Shown here piece after piece: positions 18,163 to 27,314 of a DNA stretch of 64,000 nt (its first letter is position 1; each line of letters begins with the position of its first letter). Origin of the DNA: Candidatus Aquiluna sp. XM-24bin5 (GTDB lineage Bacteria; Actinomycetota; Actinomycetia; Actinomycetales; Microbacteriaceae). The notes beneath the pieces were generated by a model. That model had not been told where the DNA came from. It made no database searches and was given only the letters and a program-made list of their open reading frames with translations. Position numbers and translations under genes: made by a program. The DNA is taken from assembly GCA_003149555.1 (NCBI GenBank), contig QCWE01000001.1, forward strand, positions 147,702 to 211,701. The letters run 5' to 3'.

Positions 18163-18345
18163 CCAGTAGGCACAATTCCCAATAGAATGGGCGCAGTCCA
18201 AAGCTCTGCAGCCATGCTGCGGAGACTTTCTAAGAACTTAGAAGCAGGCAGAAGATGTGTGAAACCAAATGAGCATTCAGAAATGAGACCCGCTCAGCTA
18301 TAAGGCCTGCCCTGTTTGGGGTTGGCCCCAGACAGGAGAAATTCA
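18163..18345 (+). promoter_or_regulatory. structured spacer between nusA and infB (ylxR missing)
   Basis: The 183 bases where ylxR normally sits contain no convincing gene. Two inverted repeats stand out: a stem-loop with nine-base arms CTCTGCAGC (18204-18212) and GCTGCGGAG (18216-18224, one G-T pair) around CAT, and a palindrome TTCTAAG-AA-CTTAGAA (18228-18243). They could form an mRNA structure or operator ahead of infB. No strong T-run follows, so I do not call a terminator. AGGAGA at 18334-18339 is the infB ribosome binding site. Confidence 0.45.
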
Positions 18346-20907
18346 GTGGCGCTTCCACGCGTATACGACTTAGCAAAAGAACTTGGTATTGATACCAAGG
18401 TCGCTCTCGCAAAGCTTGAAGAGCTTGGCGAGTATGTAAAGGGTGGTTCCTCAACCATCGCCCCACCGGTTGCCGCCAAGCTTCGCGCAGCTTTTCCAAA
18501 GAAGGAAAAGCCAGCCGAGAAGCCAAAGGCAGAGAAACCAAAGGCGGAGGCGAAGCCAGCAGCCGAGGTAAAGCAAGCAGAGGCAGAAAAGCCTGCTGAA
18601 AAGCCAGCGGAGAAGCCAGCGGAGAAGCCAACTCCGCTGCAGGGTATTCCGCGTCCAGGTAATAACCCCTTCTCATCGAACCAGGGCATGGGCATCCCAA
18701 GGCCAATGGCGAGACCGGGTAATAACCCCTTCTCCTCGAACCAGGGTATGGGGAGGCCGAGGCCACAAGGTGCTCCGGGACAGGGACAACGGCCAGGAGG
18801 CCCAAGACCGCAACAAGGCGGCGCTCCGCGTCCAGCCGGCGGTGGCAGGCCCGGTGGCGGCGGTAGACCAGGTGGCTTTGGCGGACCGGGGGGAGGCCCT
18901 GGAGGTCCTGGTGGCAGGCCAGGAGCATTCCCGGGTAGGCCAGGCCCAGGCGGCCGTGGCGGCCGTGGCGCAGGCACGGCAGGAGCTTTTGGTAAGGGCG
19001 GCTCAAAGAGCAAGTCGAGAAAGTCAAAGCGGACAAAGCGCGAGGAGTTTGAGCAGAGAGAGGCTCCGAGCCTAGGCGGCGCAATGGTGCCACGCGGCGA
19101 CGGTACGACCGTTGTACGCATTCGTAGGGGAGCATCGATTCAGGACTTTGCAGACAAGATTGGCGCCAACTCCGGCCAGCTAATTACCGTCCTGTTCCAC
19201 CTTGGACAGATGGCGACCGCAACTGCTTCATTGGACGAAGACACCTTCCAGATCCTTGGTGAGGAGCTTGGTTATAAGGTCGAGCTGGTCTCGCCAGAGG
19301 ATGAGGAGCGAGAGCTCTACGAAGGCTTCGGGTTGAGCATTTCAACCGACATCGAGGAAGAGGACTCGGAGAATCTGAGCCCAAGGCCACCGGTGGTCAC
19401 CGTGATGGGTCACGTCGACCACGGTAAGACGAGAGTCCTGGATGCTATCCGTAACTCAAACGTCGTCGAGGGCGAGGCTGGCGGCATTACCCAGCACATT
19501 GGTGCCTACCAGGTGCACGCAATGCACGAGGGTGTTGACCGCGCGATTACCTTTATCGATACCCCTGGTCACGAAGCCTTCACCGCAATGCGTGCCCGCG
19601 GTACGCAGGTGACCGATATTGCGATTCTCGTGGTTGCAGCCGATGACGGTGTTATGCCTCAGACCATCGAGGCGCTAAACCACGCCCAGGCTGCTCAGGT
19701 CCCCATCGTGGTTGCCATCAACAAAATTGACAAGGAAGGTGCAAACCCGAACAAGGTGCGCCAGCAGCTAACTGAGTTTGGGCTCGTTGCCGAGGAGTTT
19801 GGTGGCGATGTGATGTTCGTCGAGGTCTCTGCTTTGAAGAACATGGGTATGGACAAGCTGCTCGATGCGGTGCTTCTGACTGCAGATGCAGCCCTCGACC
19901 TTCGCGCGAACCCTGATCGCTCTGCAAGGGGAGTGGCTATTGAAGCCAACCTGGACAAGGGAAGAGGTTCGGTTGCAACCGTGCTCATTCAGTCCGGAAC
20001 CTTGGCAGTCGGAGATGCAATTGTTGCCGGAAGTGCTCACGGACGAGTGCGTGCGATGTTTGACGAGAACGGAAAGCCCGTGGAGGCGGCAGAGCCATCC
20101 AGACCGGTTCAGGTTTTGGGTTTGCAATCTGTGCCAAGAGCCGGTGACACCTTTGTGGTGGCCGATGACGAGCGTCAGGCCAGACAAATTGCTGAAAAGC
20201 GCGAGGCTGCTGACCGTAATGCACTGCTTGCCAGGACCCGCAAGAAGCTCTCGCTCGAGGACTTCACAAAGGCTCTCGAGGATGGCAAGGTCGAGTCCCT
20301 CAACCTCATCATCAAGGGTGATGTCTCCGGTGCTGTTGAAGCGCTTGAGGACAGCCTGCTGAAGATTGAGGTAGATGACTCTGTCCAGCTGCGCATCATC
20401 CACCGAGGCGTTGGTGCCATTACCGAGTCCGATGTCAACTTGGCTACGGTCGACTCCGCGGTCATCATTGGGTTCAATGTTCGCCCGGATAACAAGGCCA
20501 AGGAGCGTGCGGATCGCGAGGGTGTCGATGTTCGTCACTACACCGTCATCTACAACGCTCTCGAGGACATCGAGAACTCCCTCAAGGGCATGCTCAAGCC
20601 TGAGTACGAAGAGAAGCAGATGGGTACGGCAGAGGTCCGCGAGATCTTCAAGTCCTCCAAGTTCGGCACCATTGCAGGTTCCTACGTCCGCTCGGGCCTT
20701 ATCAAGCGAAATGCGCTTGCCAGGGTGCTTCGCGATGGCGAGATGATCGAGGAAGGCCTGAAGGTCGAGTCCCTGAAGCGGTTCAAAGATGACGTCACCG
20801 AGGTGAAGAGCGATTATGAGTGTGGTATCGGTCTAGGCGAGTTCAAAGACATCCAGGTTGACGACGTCATCGAGACCTACGAGATGGTTGAGAAGCCGAG
20901 GGTCTAG
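18346..20907 (+). CDS. infB: translation initiation factor IF-2
   Basis: GTPase that brings initiator fMet-tRNA to the 30S subunit. From GTG 18346 the protein is 853 residues: an N-terminal helix-turn domain ([20 protein letters not shown]), a long Lys/Ala/Pro then Gly/Arg/Pro-rich linker (about 50-235), and the GTPase core with P-loop GHVDHGKT at 355-362 and the DTPGHEAF switch, followed by domains II-IV. The start is set by AGGAGA six bases upstream; an in-frame TTG at 18316 would add ten unrelated residues. The linker holds two copies of a [14 protein letters not shown] unit. The GC-rich linker produces long antisense open frames that are not genes. Confidence 0.97.
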   Translation: MALPRVYDLAKELGIDTKVALAKLEELGEYVKGGSSTIAPPVAAKLRAAFPKKEKPAEKPKAEKPKAEAKPAAEVKQAEAEKPAEKPAEKPAEKPTPLQGIPRPGNNPFSSNQGMGIPRPMARPGNNPFSSNQGMGRPRPQGAPGQGQRPGGPRPQQGGAPRPAGGGRPGGGGRPGGFGGPGGGPGGPGGRPGAFPGRPGPGGRGGRGAGTAGAFGKGGSKSKSRKSKRTKREEFEQREAPSLGGAMVPRGDGTTVVRIRRGASIQDFADKIGANSGQLITVLFHLGQMATATASLDEDTFQILGEELGYKVELVSPEDEERELYEGFGLSISTDIEEEDSENLSPRPPVVTVMGHVDHGKTRVLDAIRNSNVVEGEAGGITQHIGAYQVHAMHEGVDRAITFIDTPGHEAFTAMRARGTQVTDIAILVVAADDGVMPQTIEALNHAQAAQVPIVVAINKIDKEGANPNKVRQQLTEFGLVAEEFGGDVMFVEVSALKNMGMDKLLDAVLLTADAALDLRANPDRSARGVAIEANLDKGRGSVATVLIQSGTLAVGDAIVAGSAHGRVRAMFDENGKPVEAAEPSRPVQVLGLQSVPRAGDTFVVADDERQARQIAEKREAADRNALLARTRKKLSLEDFTKALEDGKVESLNLIIKGDVSGAVEALEDSLLKIEVDDSVQLRIIHRGVGAITESDVNLATVDSAVIIGFNVRPDNKAKERADREGVDVRHYTVIYNALEDIENSLKGMLKPEYEEKQMGTAEVREIFKSSKFGTIAGSYVRSGLIKRNALARVLRDGEMIEEGLKVESLKRFKDDVTEVKSDYECGIGLGEFKDIQVDDVIETYEMVEKPRV
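18656..18752 (+). repeat. 60-base direct repeat inside infB
   Basis: Two near-identical copies of about 37 bases (from 18656 and from 18716) encode the repeated unit [13 protein letters not shown] in the flexible linker of IF-2. This repeat type is common in actinobacterial IF-2. Copy number may vary between strains because of the DNA identity. Confidence 0.8.
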
Positions 20908-21332
20908 TGGCAGATGCAGCAAGAGCTAGGAGGCTCGGCGAGCGCATAAAGGTGCTCGCCGCGCAAGCCCTTGCCAAAGTTGTCAAAGACCCCGACCTGG
21001 GATTTGTAACCTTCACTGATTGCAGGGTGACACCAGATTTGGCTCATGCCAAGCTCTTCTACACCGTCTATGGCTCTCCCGAGGAGGTGGAGCGCAGTGC
21101 GGAAATCCTGGAGGAGAATCGCGGCAGGCTTCGAGGGGAGATTGGTCACCAGCTAGGTATTCGGGTGACACCGACCCTAGAGCTTGAGAAGGACGAGATT
21201 CCTGAGAACGCTGGTCAACTTGCCGAGCTACTCGCAGAGGCAAAGCGCCGTGACGAGGAGCTCGAGAGGCTCGCCAGCAAGGCTAAGCCGGCGGGAGACG
21301 CAGACCCCTACCGCAAGCCCCAGGAGGACTAG
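20907..21332 (+). CDS. rbfA: 30S ribosome-binding factor A
   Basis: Helps mature the 16S 5' end and 30S subunit. The 141-residue protein begins MADAARARRLGERIKVLAAQ and has the KH-like core with VTPDLAHAKLFYTVYG and TPTLELEKDE. The GTG start overlaps the infB stop (TAGTG). The acidic/basic tail after residue 110 is longer than in E. coli, as usual in actinobacteria. Confidence 0.95.
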   Translation: MADAARARRLGERIKVLAAQALAKVVKDPDLGFVTFTDCRVTPDLAHAKLFYTVYGSPEEVERSAEILEENRGRLRGEIGHQLGIRVTPTLELEKDEIPENAGQLAELLAEAKRRDEELERLASKAKPAGDADPYRKPQED

Positions 21333-22192
21333 TGGTTTCGGGTATTGCCCTGATTGACAAGCAGCAGGGTTTCACCTCTCATGATGCGGTAGCGAAACTT
21401 AGAAAGCAGCTTGGTACCCGCAAGATAGGCCATGCAGGGACCCTGGACCCTATGGCCACCGGACTTTTGGTCATGGGGATAAATTCAGGGACCAAGCTGA
21501 TGCAGTTCCTGTCTGGGCTCGATAAGACCTACACCGCGACCATTCGGCTTGGAGCCGCAACCTCAACAGACGATGCCGAGGGTGAGCTGGGCGAGGTAGT
21601 CAACGCAAGCTCTATTTCTGCCGCTGACATTGAGGCGGAGCTGTCCAAGCTACGTGGCGAGATCGAGCAGGTGCCGTCAACGGTTAGCGCGATCAAGGTA
21701 GATGGGAAGCGCGCCTACGACCTCGCCAGAGCCGGGGAGGATGTGGTCCTCAAATCTAGAGCGGTGACGGTCTCGAAGTTTGAACTGGTTGCATCCCCTC
21801 GAGTAGAGGGCAGCTTTCTGGACCTAGACGTAGTGGTGGATTGCTCCTCTGGCACATACATCAGAGCCTTGGCTAGGGACCTGGGTAGTGCGCTTGGGGT
21901 GGGAGGGCATCTCACAGCCCTTCGCAGAACCCGCATCGGACCTTTCAGCACTGAAAGCGCTAGCCCTGTTGACCAAGCTAAAGCGCTTATTTCAAACCTA
22001 GAGGTGCTGCGGCTACTCATGCCAGAGATTGAGATCACTGCTGAGCAGGAGCGGGACCTACGGCACGGCAAAAGGCTTGATATTGCAATCGAAAAGACAA
22101 GCTGCGCCGTGTGCTTTGGGAGGCTGGTGGCGGTGATCGAGCCATTTGGCTCACAGGCAAAGAGCTCCATTGTCTTCCCAGAGGAGGCTTAG
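21332..22192 (+). CDS. truB: tRNA pseudouridine-55 synthase
   Basis: Makes pseudouridine 55 in the T-loop of tRNAs. The 286-residue protein has the family motifs GFTSHDAVAKLRK and the catalytic Asp in GHAGTLDPMATGLLV (about residue 39), followed by KTYTATIRLG and the RxLARDLG segment. The GTG start overlaps the rbfA stop (TAGTG), so rbfA-truB are coupled. Confidence 0.96.
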   Translation: MVSGIALIDKQQGFTSHDAVAKLRKQLGTRKIGHAGTLDPMATGLLVMGINSGTKLMQFLSGLDKTYTATIRLGAATSTDDAEGELGEVVNASSISAADIEAELSKLRGEIEQVPSTVSAIKVDGKRAYDLARAGEDVVLKSRAVTVSKFELVASPRVEGSFLDLDVVVDCSSGTYIRALARDLGSALGVGGHLTALRRTRIGPFSTESASPVDQAKALISNLEVLRLLMPEIEITAEQERDLRHGKRLDIAIEKTSCAVCFGRLVAVIEPFGSQAKSSIVFPEEA

Positions 22193-22567
22193 ATGCTGGA
22201 GCCGCTTTACTACATTTTGCTTTTACTCAGCCTCTTGGTGGGTGGAATCCAGCTACTGCTCGGCTTTTTTGGGAGGAAACCCGGGCAGCCGGAGATCATG
22301 ATGTCGCTTGCGGTATTTGCTGGGCTGTCGGTGCAGCTCTTGGTCTCCACGATCATCGTTATTGCCGGTGAACGAGCTGCAATCTCCACACTTGAGTTCT
22401 TTGGGTATCTCCTGGTCGCGATGATCCTTATGTTTGCAGCGGGCTTTTGGGCACTGGCAGAAAAAACCAAGTGGTCAACCGTTGTGCTTGGTGCTGCATC
22501 GCTAACTGTGGCGGTGATGCTGGTGCGTATGCTCCAGATTTGGACGGGCGTGAGCCCTACCCTTTAG
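22193..22567 (+). CDS. small four-helix membrane protein, function unknown
   Basis: A 124-residue, very hydrophobic protein starting right after the truB stop. Four membrane segments are visible: about 5-25 (YYILLLLSLLVGGIQLLLGF), 36-58, 66-87 and 94-113. No catalytic or binding motif is recognisable. Proteins of this kind lie between truB and ribF in related actinobacteria, so the position seems conserved, but I know no function. Translation is probably coupled to truB. Confidence 0.8.
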   Translation: MLEPLYYILLLLSLLVGGIQLLLGFFGRKPGQPEIMMSLAVFAGLSVQLLVSTIIVIAGERAAISTLEFFGYLLVAMILMFAAGFWALAEKTKWSTVVLGAASLTVAVMLVRMLQIWTGVSPTL

Positions 22568-22589
22568 GGCTCGAGAATAGAGTTATCGC

Positions 22590-22973
22590 GTGAATCGTTC
22601 ACTTGGAGTCGGCAGGCTGCTAATTGCCGTCTATGGCATTTTTGCTCTTTCCGCATCGGCCAGAGCACTGTTTCAAATTGCAACCAAGTTTGAAGAGGCC
22701 CCAGTTGCCTACTCACTTTCGGCTCTGAGCGCACTGGTCTACGTCTTTGCCACTTTTGCTCTAGCAAAGCCTGGACCCGTTTGGCACAATCGGGCAACAT
22801 TCGCCGTTTGGTTTGAGCTAGTTGGGGTTTTGAGTGTTGGAGGGTTATCGCTGGTGCTACCAGATCTTTTTGACCACCCCTCTGTTTGGTCGGGGTTTGG
22901 TGCAGGTTATGGGTTCATTCCGCTGGTGCTGCCGGTATTGGGCCTAATCTGGCTTCGGAGGCAAAGTGCTTGA
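22590..22973 (+). CDS. conserved actinobacterial membrane protein, function unknown
   Basis: A 127-residue protein with four predicted membrane segments (about 8-28, 41-60, 71-92 and 103-122). The N-terminus MNRSLGVGRLLIAVYGIFAL and the segment ALFQIATKFEEAPVAYSLSA look like an actinobacterial membrane family found next to ribF. GTG start at 22590. Its last eight bases overlap the ribF start, which suggests coupling. No function can be assigned. Confidence 0.8.
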   Translation: MNRSLGVGRLLIAVYGIFALSASARALFQIATKFEEAPVAYSLSALSALVYVFATFALAKPGPVWHNRATFAVWFELVGVLSVGGLSLVLPDLFDHPSVWSGFGAGYGFIPLVLPVLGLIWLRRQSA

Positions 22974-23883
22974 GATAACTGAGTTACCAGATGGCTTTGC
23001 CGACACCGCTCTAGCGATTGGCAAGTTTGACGGTGTTCACCTTGGTCACCAGCAACTAATTCATGAGCTGGTATCGCACGCCGAGGAGCACGCCCTCGCT
23101 CCGGTAGTGGTGACATTCGATCGGCACCCGAACCATGTGCTGAGTCCCGAGAATGTGCCGCTGCCAATTATTGGACCCACTCAAAAAGCCAAATTAATTG
23201 CAGAGTTAGGGGTCGAGGCTATGCGCACGCTTGAATTTGACGAGGAGCTCGCCCACCTCACACCCGAGGAGTTCGTGGTCAGGCATATCGTTCCACTGCG
23301 AGCCAAGCTGGTGCTGGTTGGAGAGGGCTTCCGCTTTGGCCACAAGGGCTCTGGTTCGGTTGAGACCTTGAGTGAGCTCGGGGGCAGGTATGGCTTCCGT
23401 GCCCAGCAAGTCAGCCACGTCATGCTCGAGGGTCAAAAGATCTCATCCACTGCGACCAGAAAGCTGATTTCTGAGGGCAATGTTCTAGCTGCCAGCATTT
23501 TGCTTGGTAGAAACCACCAGACCGAGGGTGTCGTGGAGCACGGCCGCAAGCTCGGTCGCAAGCTTGGCTACCCAACCGCTAACCTCTCGCGAGACAGCGA
23601 GGGGCTCCTGCCCGCTGACGGGGTTTATGCCGGCTACCTTTACGCTGATGGAGTGCGCTACGAGGCGGCCCACTCGGTTGGAACCAATGATTCGATTGAG
23701 GCTGTACCCAGGCTCCTCGAGTCCCATGTAATTGGCCGAGATGACCTTGACCTATACGGCAAGACCGTGATCTGCGAATACTTAGATCAGGTCCGACCCT
23801 GGGCTAAGTTTGACTCGGTCGATGAGCTGACTGAGCAGATATCAAGGGATGTTGCTGGAGCAAAGAATATTCTTGCGGGTTAG
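22966..23883 (+). CDS. ribF: bifunctional riboflavin kinase/FAD synthetase
   Basis: Makes FMN and then FAD from riboflavin. The 305-residue protein has an N-terminal adenylyltransferase domain (GKFDGVHLGHQQLI, about residues 18-31; GEGFRFGHKGSG; SSTATRKLISEGN) and a C-terminal flavokinase domain (GRKLGYPTANL, residues ~198-208; DGVYAGYLYADG). The GTG start overlaps the upstream membrane protein gene by eight bases. Confidence 0.95.
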   Translation: MLEITELPDGFADTALAIGKFDGVHLGHQQLIHELVSHAEEHALAPVVVTFDRHPNHVLSPENVPLPIIGPTQKAKLIAELGVEAMRTLEFDEELAHLTPEEFVVRHIVPLRAKLVLVGEGFRFGHKGSGSVETLSELGGRYGFRAQQVSHVMLEGQKISSTATRKLISEGNVLAASILLGRNHQTEGVVEHGRKLGRKLGYPTANLSRDSEGLLPADGVYAGYLYADGVRYEAAHSVGTNDSIEAVPRLLESHVIGRDDLDLYGKTVICEYLDQVRPWAKFDSVDELTEQISRDVAGAKNILAG

Positions 23884-23892
23884 GCTCGAGGC

Positions 23893-24462
23893 ATGAGTTT
23901 TGTTGGCGCCATCCAGAGTGGATTTAAGAACTACTTCAATTTTAAAGGCAAGGCATCTAGACGAGAGTTTTGGTTCTGGATTCTCTTTACCGTGCTTCTT
24001 GGCCTTGTTGTGGGAACCATCGAGTCCATGATCTGGCCAGCCCCAGAGCAGACCGCTGACTGGATGCAGGAGATACAAAACGTTGCTGCTCAGCCAACTC
24101 CGCTAAGTAATTTCCTGTCGTTTGCACTTTTGATTCCGAACCTCTCGATACTGGCTCGCAGGCTGCACGATGCAGGATTTTCAGCGAAGTGGATATTTCT
24201 GCAGGCAGTACCAATTGGCTATGGCATCTTCGCCGGCATCGGCGCAGTTGCTGTTTTGAGCGAGGTTCCCGTGGGAGCAATGCTCAGCTCGGAGCAGCTG
24301 ATGTCACTAATTTTCTTGGTGCTGCCGATATTCGCTCTTTTCTTGGCGGTGATGGTGGTTTTCATAATCATGACTCTTAGGCCGTCTAAGAGCTTCTACG
24401 ACGGCAACAAATATGTGGAGCCTGAGCCACTCGACTCCTCTAGCGAGGGCACTACCGCCTAG
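23893..24462 (+). CDS. DUF805 family membrane protein
   Basis: A 189-residue protein of the DUF805 family, recognised by the N-terminal KNYFNFKGKASRREFWFW, the internal IPNLSILARRLHDAGFSAKW and about four membrane helices. The family is widespread and its function is unknown. ATG start nine bases after ribF. A charged tail follows the last helix. The next gene, rpsO, has its own leader of 116 bases. Confidence 0.88.
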   Translation: MSFVGAIQSGFKNYFNFKGKASRREFWFWILFTVLLGLVVGTIESMIWPAPEQTADWMQEIQNVAAQPTPLSNFLSFALLIPNLSILARRLHDAGFSAKWIFLQAVPIGYGIFAGIGAVAVLSEVPVGAMLSSEQLMSLIFLVLPIFALFLAVMVVFIIMTLRPSKSFYDGNKYVEPEPLDSSSEGTTA

Positions 24463-24578
24463 CTTTTTCCGGGCTTTATCTCTAAGCTTTAGCTTCTGCC
24501 GTATATCGGCCGCGGATAAAGAGAGCTTCATTCAAAAGGTTTGAGGCGCCGCGCTGCGGAAAGAGAGAGGACCCAAAA

Positions 24579-24848
24579 GTGGCTCTAGACCCACAGGTAA
24601 AGAAACAAATCATTGACGAGTATGCAACCGGCCCCGGAGACACCGGAAGCCCAGAGGTACAGATTGCGGTCCTTTCGCGCCGCATCTCAGATCTCACCGA
24701 GCACCTAAAGGAGCACCACCACGACCACCACTCACGTCGTGGACTACTGCTATTGGTAGGTCAGCGCAGGCGTCTGCTTGACTACCTAAAGAAGGTCGAC
24801 ATCGCTCGCTACAGAACGTTGATCGAGCGCATCGGACTTCGTCGCTGA
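24579..24848 (+). CDS. rpsO: 30S ribosomal protein S15
   Basis: Primary 16S-binding ribosomal protein. The 89-residue sequence has the usual S15 pattern: [47 protein letters not shown] and a C-terminal IGLRR. GTG start at 24579 with GAGAGGA upstream. A strong intrinsic terminator follows 15 bases after the stop, so much of the transcription ends here before pnp. Confidence 0.97.
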   Translation: MALDPQVKKQIIDEYATGPGDTGSPEVQIAVLSRRISDLTEHLKEHHHDHHSRRGLLLLVGQRRRLLDYLKKVDIARYRTLIERIGLRR

Positions 24849-24862
24849 TTTGACTTCCAATT

Positions 24863-24889
24863 ACCCCCGGCAAACCGCCGGGGGTTTTT
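24863..24889 (+). terminator. rho-independent terminator after rpsO
   Basis: Eight-base GC-rich stem, CCCCCGGC (24864-24871) with GCCGGGGG (24877-24884), a five-base loop and five T residues (24885-24889). It is the clearest intrinsic terminator that I found in the window and separates rpsO from pnp. Confidence 0.92.
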
Positions 24890-25085
24890 GCTTCTAGGCA
24901 TTTCCGCGCCAACTTGTTACGCTTGAGGCACGGAGGAAACCGGAGGCGGGTCCTCGGTGGAAGATTTTGGGTCACGGCCCCAGGGTTTTTTACTGACGAC
25001 CAGCACTTCCTCCTCCTAGCACGCATGCTTGAAGCCGAATTGGCTTCTTGCTTGATTTGCGTGCGCGTAAGGATAAGGAGGGGCC
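24890..25085 (+). promoter_or_regulatory. pnp leader with long stem-loop
   Basis: Untranslated stretch between the rpsO terminator and pnp. A nested hairpin spans 25019-25064: outer arms GCACGCA (25019-25025) and TGCGTGC (25058-25064), inner arms GAAGCC (25031-25036) and GGCTTC (25042-25047). In E. coli, RNase III cuts a stem in the pnp leader and PNPase then represses its own translation; this hairpin, ending ten bases before the ribosome binding site (AAGGAGGGG, 25075-25083), is placed to do the same. That parallel is an inference. I could not identify a promoter. Confidence 0.55.
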
Positions 25086-27311
25086 ATGGAAGGCCCAGAG
25101 ATTAAATTCGCAGAAGCCGTGATTGATAACGGCAAATTCGGAAAGCGCACAATTCGCTTTGAGGCTGGGCGCCTAGCCCAGCAGGCAGCTGGAAGTGCTG
25201 CCGTCTATATCGACGAGGAGACCATGCTCTTCTCGGCAACCACTGCCTCGAAGCAGCCAAAAGACCAGTTCGACTTCTTCCCTCTGACAATCGATGTCGA
25301 AGAGCGCATGTATGCAGCTGGAAAGATCCCTGGAAGCTTTTTCCGAAGGGAGGGACGTCCATCTACCGAGGCCATCCTGGCCGCTAGGTTGATTGACCGC
25401 CCGCTACGCCCATCCTTTGTTGATGGTCTTCGTAATGAGATTCAGGTAGTCGTCACGGTTATGTCGATTGCTCCAGATGAGCTATACGACGTCGTGGCAA
25501 TCAACGCAGCTTCGATGTCGACCCAGCTTGCAGGACTGCCATTCTCTGGTCCGGTTGCAGGTGTACGAGTTGCACTGATCGATGGTCAGTGGGTTGCATT
25601 CCCCAAGCACTCTGAGCTTGAGAATGCAGTGTTTGACATGGTGGTCGCTGGAAGGGTTATCAGCGAGGGCGGCAAGGAAGACGTCGCGATCATGATGGTT
25701 GAGGCAGAGGCCACCGACAACAGCTGGGACCTAATCGGTGCTGGCGCTGTTTCTCCAACAGAGGAGGTCGTCGCCGAGGGTCTTGAGGCCGCAAAGCCAT
25801 TCATCAAGGCACTGGTCGAGGCACAAAACAAGCTAGCTTCCCAGGCCGCAAAGGAAACCGCTGAGTACCCAGTCTTCCTGCCTTACTCAGACGAGGTCTA
25901 TGAGGCAGTTGCCGCTGAATGTGGCGAGGAGTTGGCAAAGGTTTACCAGATTGCCGACAAGCAGGAGCGCCAGGTTGCTGACGATGAGCTAAAGGCAAAG
26001 GTTCGTGAGAGCCTCGAGGCGAAGCTCTCAGAGGAGCACATGGCCCAGTTCTCGGCTGCTTACAAGGCAGTCTCAAAGAAGGTAATGCGCACGAGAGTGC
26101 TCAAGGAAGGTATCCGCATTGACGGCCGCGGTCTAAGCGACATCCGCGTAATCGATGCTGAGGTTGCTGTAATTCCTCGCACCCACGGCTCTGCAATTTT
26201 CCAGCGTGGAGAGACCCAGATTCTTGGTGTCACCACCTTGAACATGCTCAAGATGGAGCAGCAGATTGATGCGCTCACTCCCGAGACGTCAAAGCGCTAC
26301 ATGCACCACTACAACTTCCCTCCCTACTCAACCGGAGAGACTGGTCGGGTCGGTTCGCCAAAGCGTCGTGAGATTGGTCACGGAGCCCTTGCTGAGCGAG
26401 CCCTGGTTCCAGTCCTGCCCTCGCGCGACGAGTTCCCATATGCGATCCGCCAGGTCTCAGAGGCACTGGGTTCAAACGGCTCAACTTCGATGGGTAGTGT
26501 GTGTGCCTCAACGCTGAGCCTCCTAAACGCGGGAGTGCCTTTGCGTGCTCCGGTTGCGGGTATTGCCATGGGTCTAATCTCTGACACCGTTGACGGTAAG
26601 ACTCAGTATGCGGCTCTTACCGACATTCTTGGAGCCGAGGACGCACTTGGTGACATGGACTTCAAGGTCGCAGGAACCAGAAACTTCGTGACCGCAATCC
26701 AGCTGGACACCAAGCTTGACGGTATCCCATCTGCAGAGCTTGCTAAGGCCCTAACTCAGGCCAAGGAGGCAAGACTCTTCATTCTTGATGTGATGAACGA
26801 GGCAATCGACGAGCCAGACGAGATGTCTGTCTACGCACCTAGGGTTATCGCGGTGAAGATTCCAGTTGACAAGATCGGTGAGGTTATCGGTCCAAAGGGC
26901 AAGATGATCAATCAGATTCAGGAAGACACAGGAGCCGACATCTCAATTGAAGACGACGGCACTGTCTACATCGGTGCAACTGACGGCACAAGCGCCGACG
27001 CTGCAAAGGCTGCTATCAATGCAATCGCCAACCCTCACGTCCCTGAGGTAGGGGAGCGGTTCCTTGGAACGGTTGTCAAGTTGGCAACCTTCGGAGCCTT
27101 CGTATCGCTCTTGCCTGGCAAGGACGGCCTGCTTCACGTTTCCGAGCTCAAGAAGCTATCGGGCGGCAAGCGAGTTGAGAACGTCGAGGATGTCTTGGAG
27201 GTTGGCCAGAAGATTCTGGTTGAGCTGACCAAGGTTGATGACCGCGGCAAGCTCTCGCTCTCGCCTGTAATTGAGGGCGAGGACGGAGCCTCCGAGGAAG
27301 ATTCCGAGTAG
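25086..27311 (+). CDS. pnp: polyribonucleotide nucleotidyltransferase (PNPase)
   Basis: Phosphorolytic 3'-5' exoribonuclease, trimeric. The 741-residue protein has two RNase PH domains (first: [17 protein letters not shown]; second: [15 protein letters not shown] and [15 protein letters not shown] with [17 protein letters not shown]), a KH domain ([20 protein letters not shown], about 600-620) and an S1 domain ([16 protein letters not shown] onward). ATG start with a full Shine-Dalgarno. It is followed four bases later by an M16 peptidase gene. Confidence 0.97.
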   Translation: MEGPEIKFAEAVIDNGKFGKRTIRFEAGRLAQQAAGSAAVYIDEETMLFSATTASKQPKDQFDFFPLTIDVEERMYAAGKIPGSFFRREGRPSTEAILAARLIDRPLRPSFVDGLRNEIQVVVTVMSIAPDELYDVVAINAASMSTQLAGLPFSGPVAGVRVALIDGQWVAFPKHSELENAVFDMVVAGRVISEGGKEDVAIMMVEAEATDNSWDLIGAGAVSPTEEVVAEGLEAAKPFIKALVEAQNKLASQAAKETAEYPVFLPYSDEVYEAVAAECGEELAKVYQIADKQERQVADDELKAKVRESLEAKLSEEHMAQFSAAYKAVSKKVMRTRVLKEGIRIDGRGLSDIRVIDAEVAVIPRTHGSAIFQRGETQILGVTTLNMLKMEQQIDALTPETSKRYMHHYNFPPYSTGETGRVGSPKRREIGHGALAERALVPVLPSRDEFPYAIRQVSEALGSNGSTSMGSVCASTLSLLNAGVPLRAPVAGIAMGLISDTVDGKTQYAALTDILGAEDALGDMDFKVAGTRNFVTAIQLDTKLDGIPSAELAKALTQAKEARLFILDVMNEAIDEPDEMSVYAPRVIAVKIPVDKIGEVIGPKGKMINQIQEDTGADISIEDDGTVYIGATDGTSADAAKAAINAIANPHVPEVGERFLGTVVKLATFGAFVSLLPGKDGLLHVSELKKLSGGKRVENVEDVLEVGQKILVELTKVDDRGKLSLSPVIEGEDGASEEDSE

Positions 27312-27314
27312 TTA

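Noticed and set aside
18187..18303. 38-codon frame between nusA and infB as a remnant of ylxR
   Set aside because: No Shine-Dalgarno, no YlxR motif (such as the conserved Cys-containing RTCVGC region), and it runs through both inverted repeats.
18230..19135. Long minus-strand open frames (about 275-301 codons) opposite infB
   Set aside because: They mirror the Gly/Pro/Lys-rich linker of IF-2; the composition is low-complexity and no family is recognisable. infB in the other strand is certain.
24484..24495. AAGCT-TT-AGCTT repeat before rpsO as a terminator or operator
   Set aside because: Arms of only five AT-rich bases with a two-base loop; too short to support a call.
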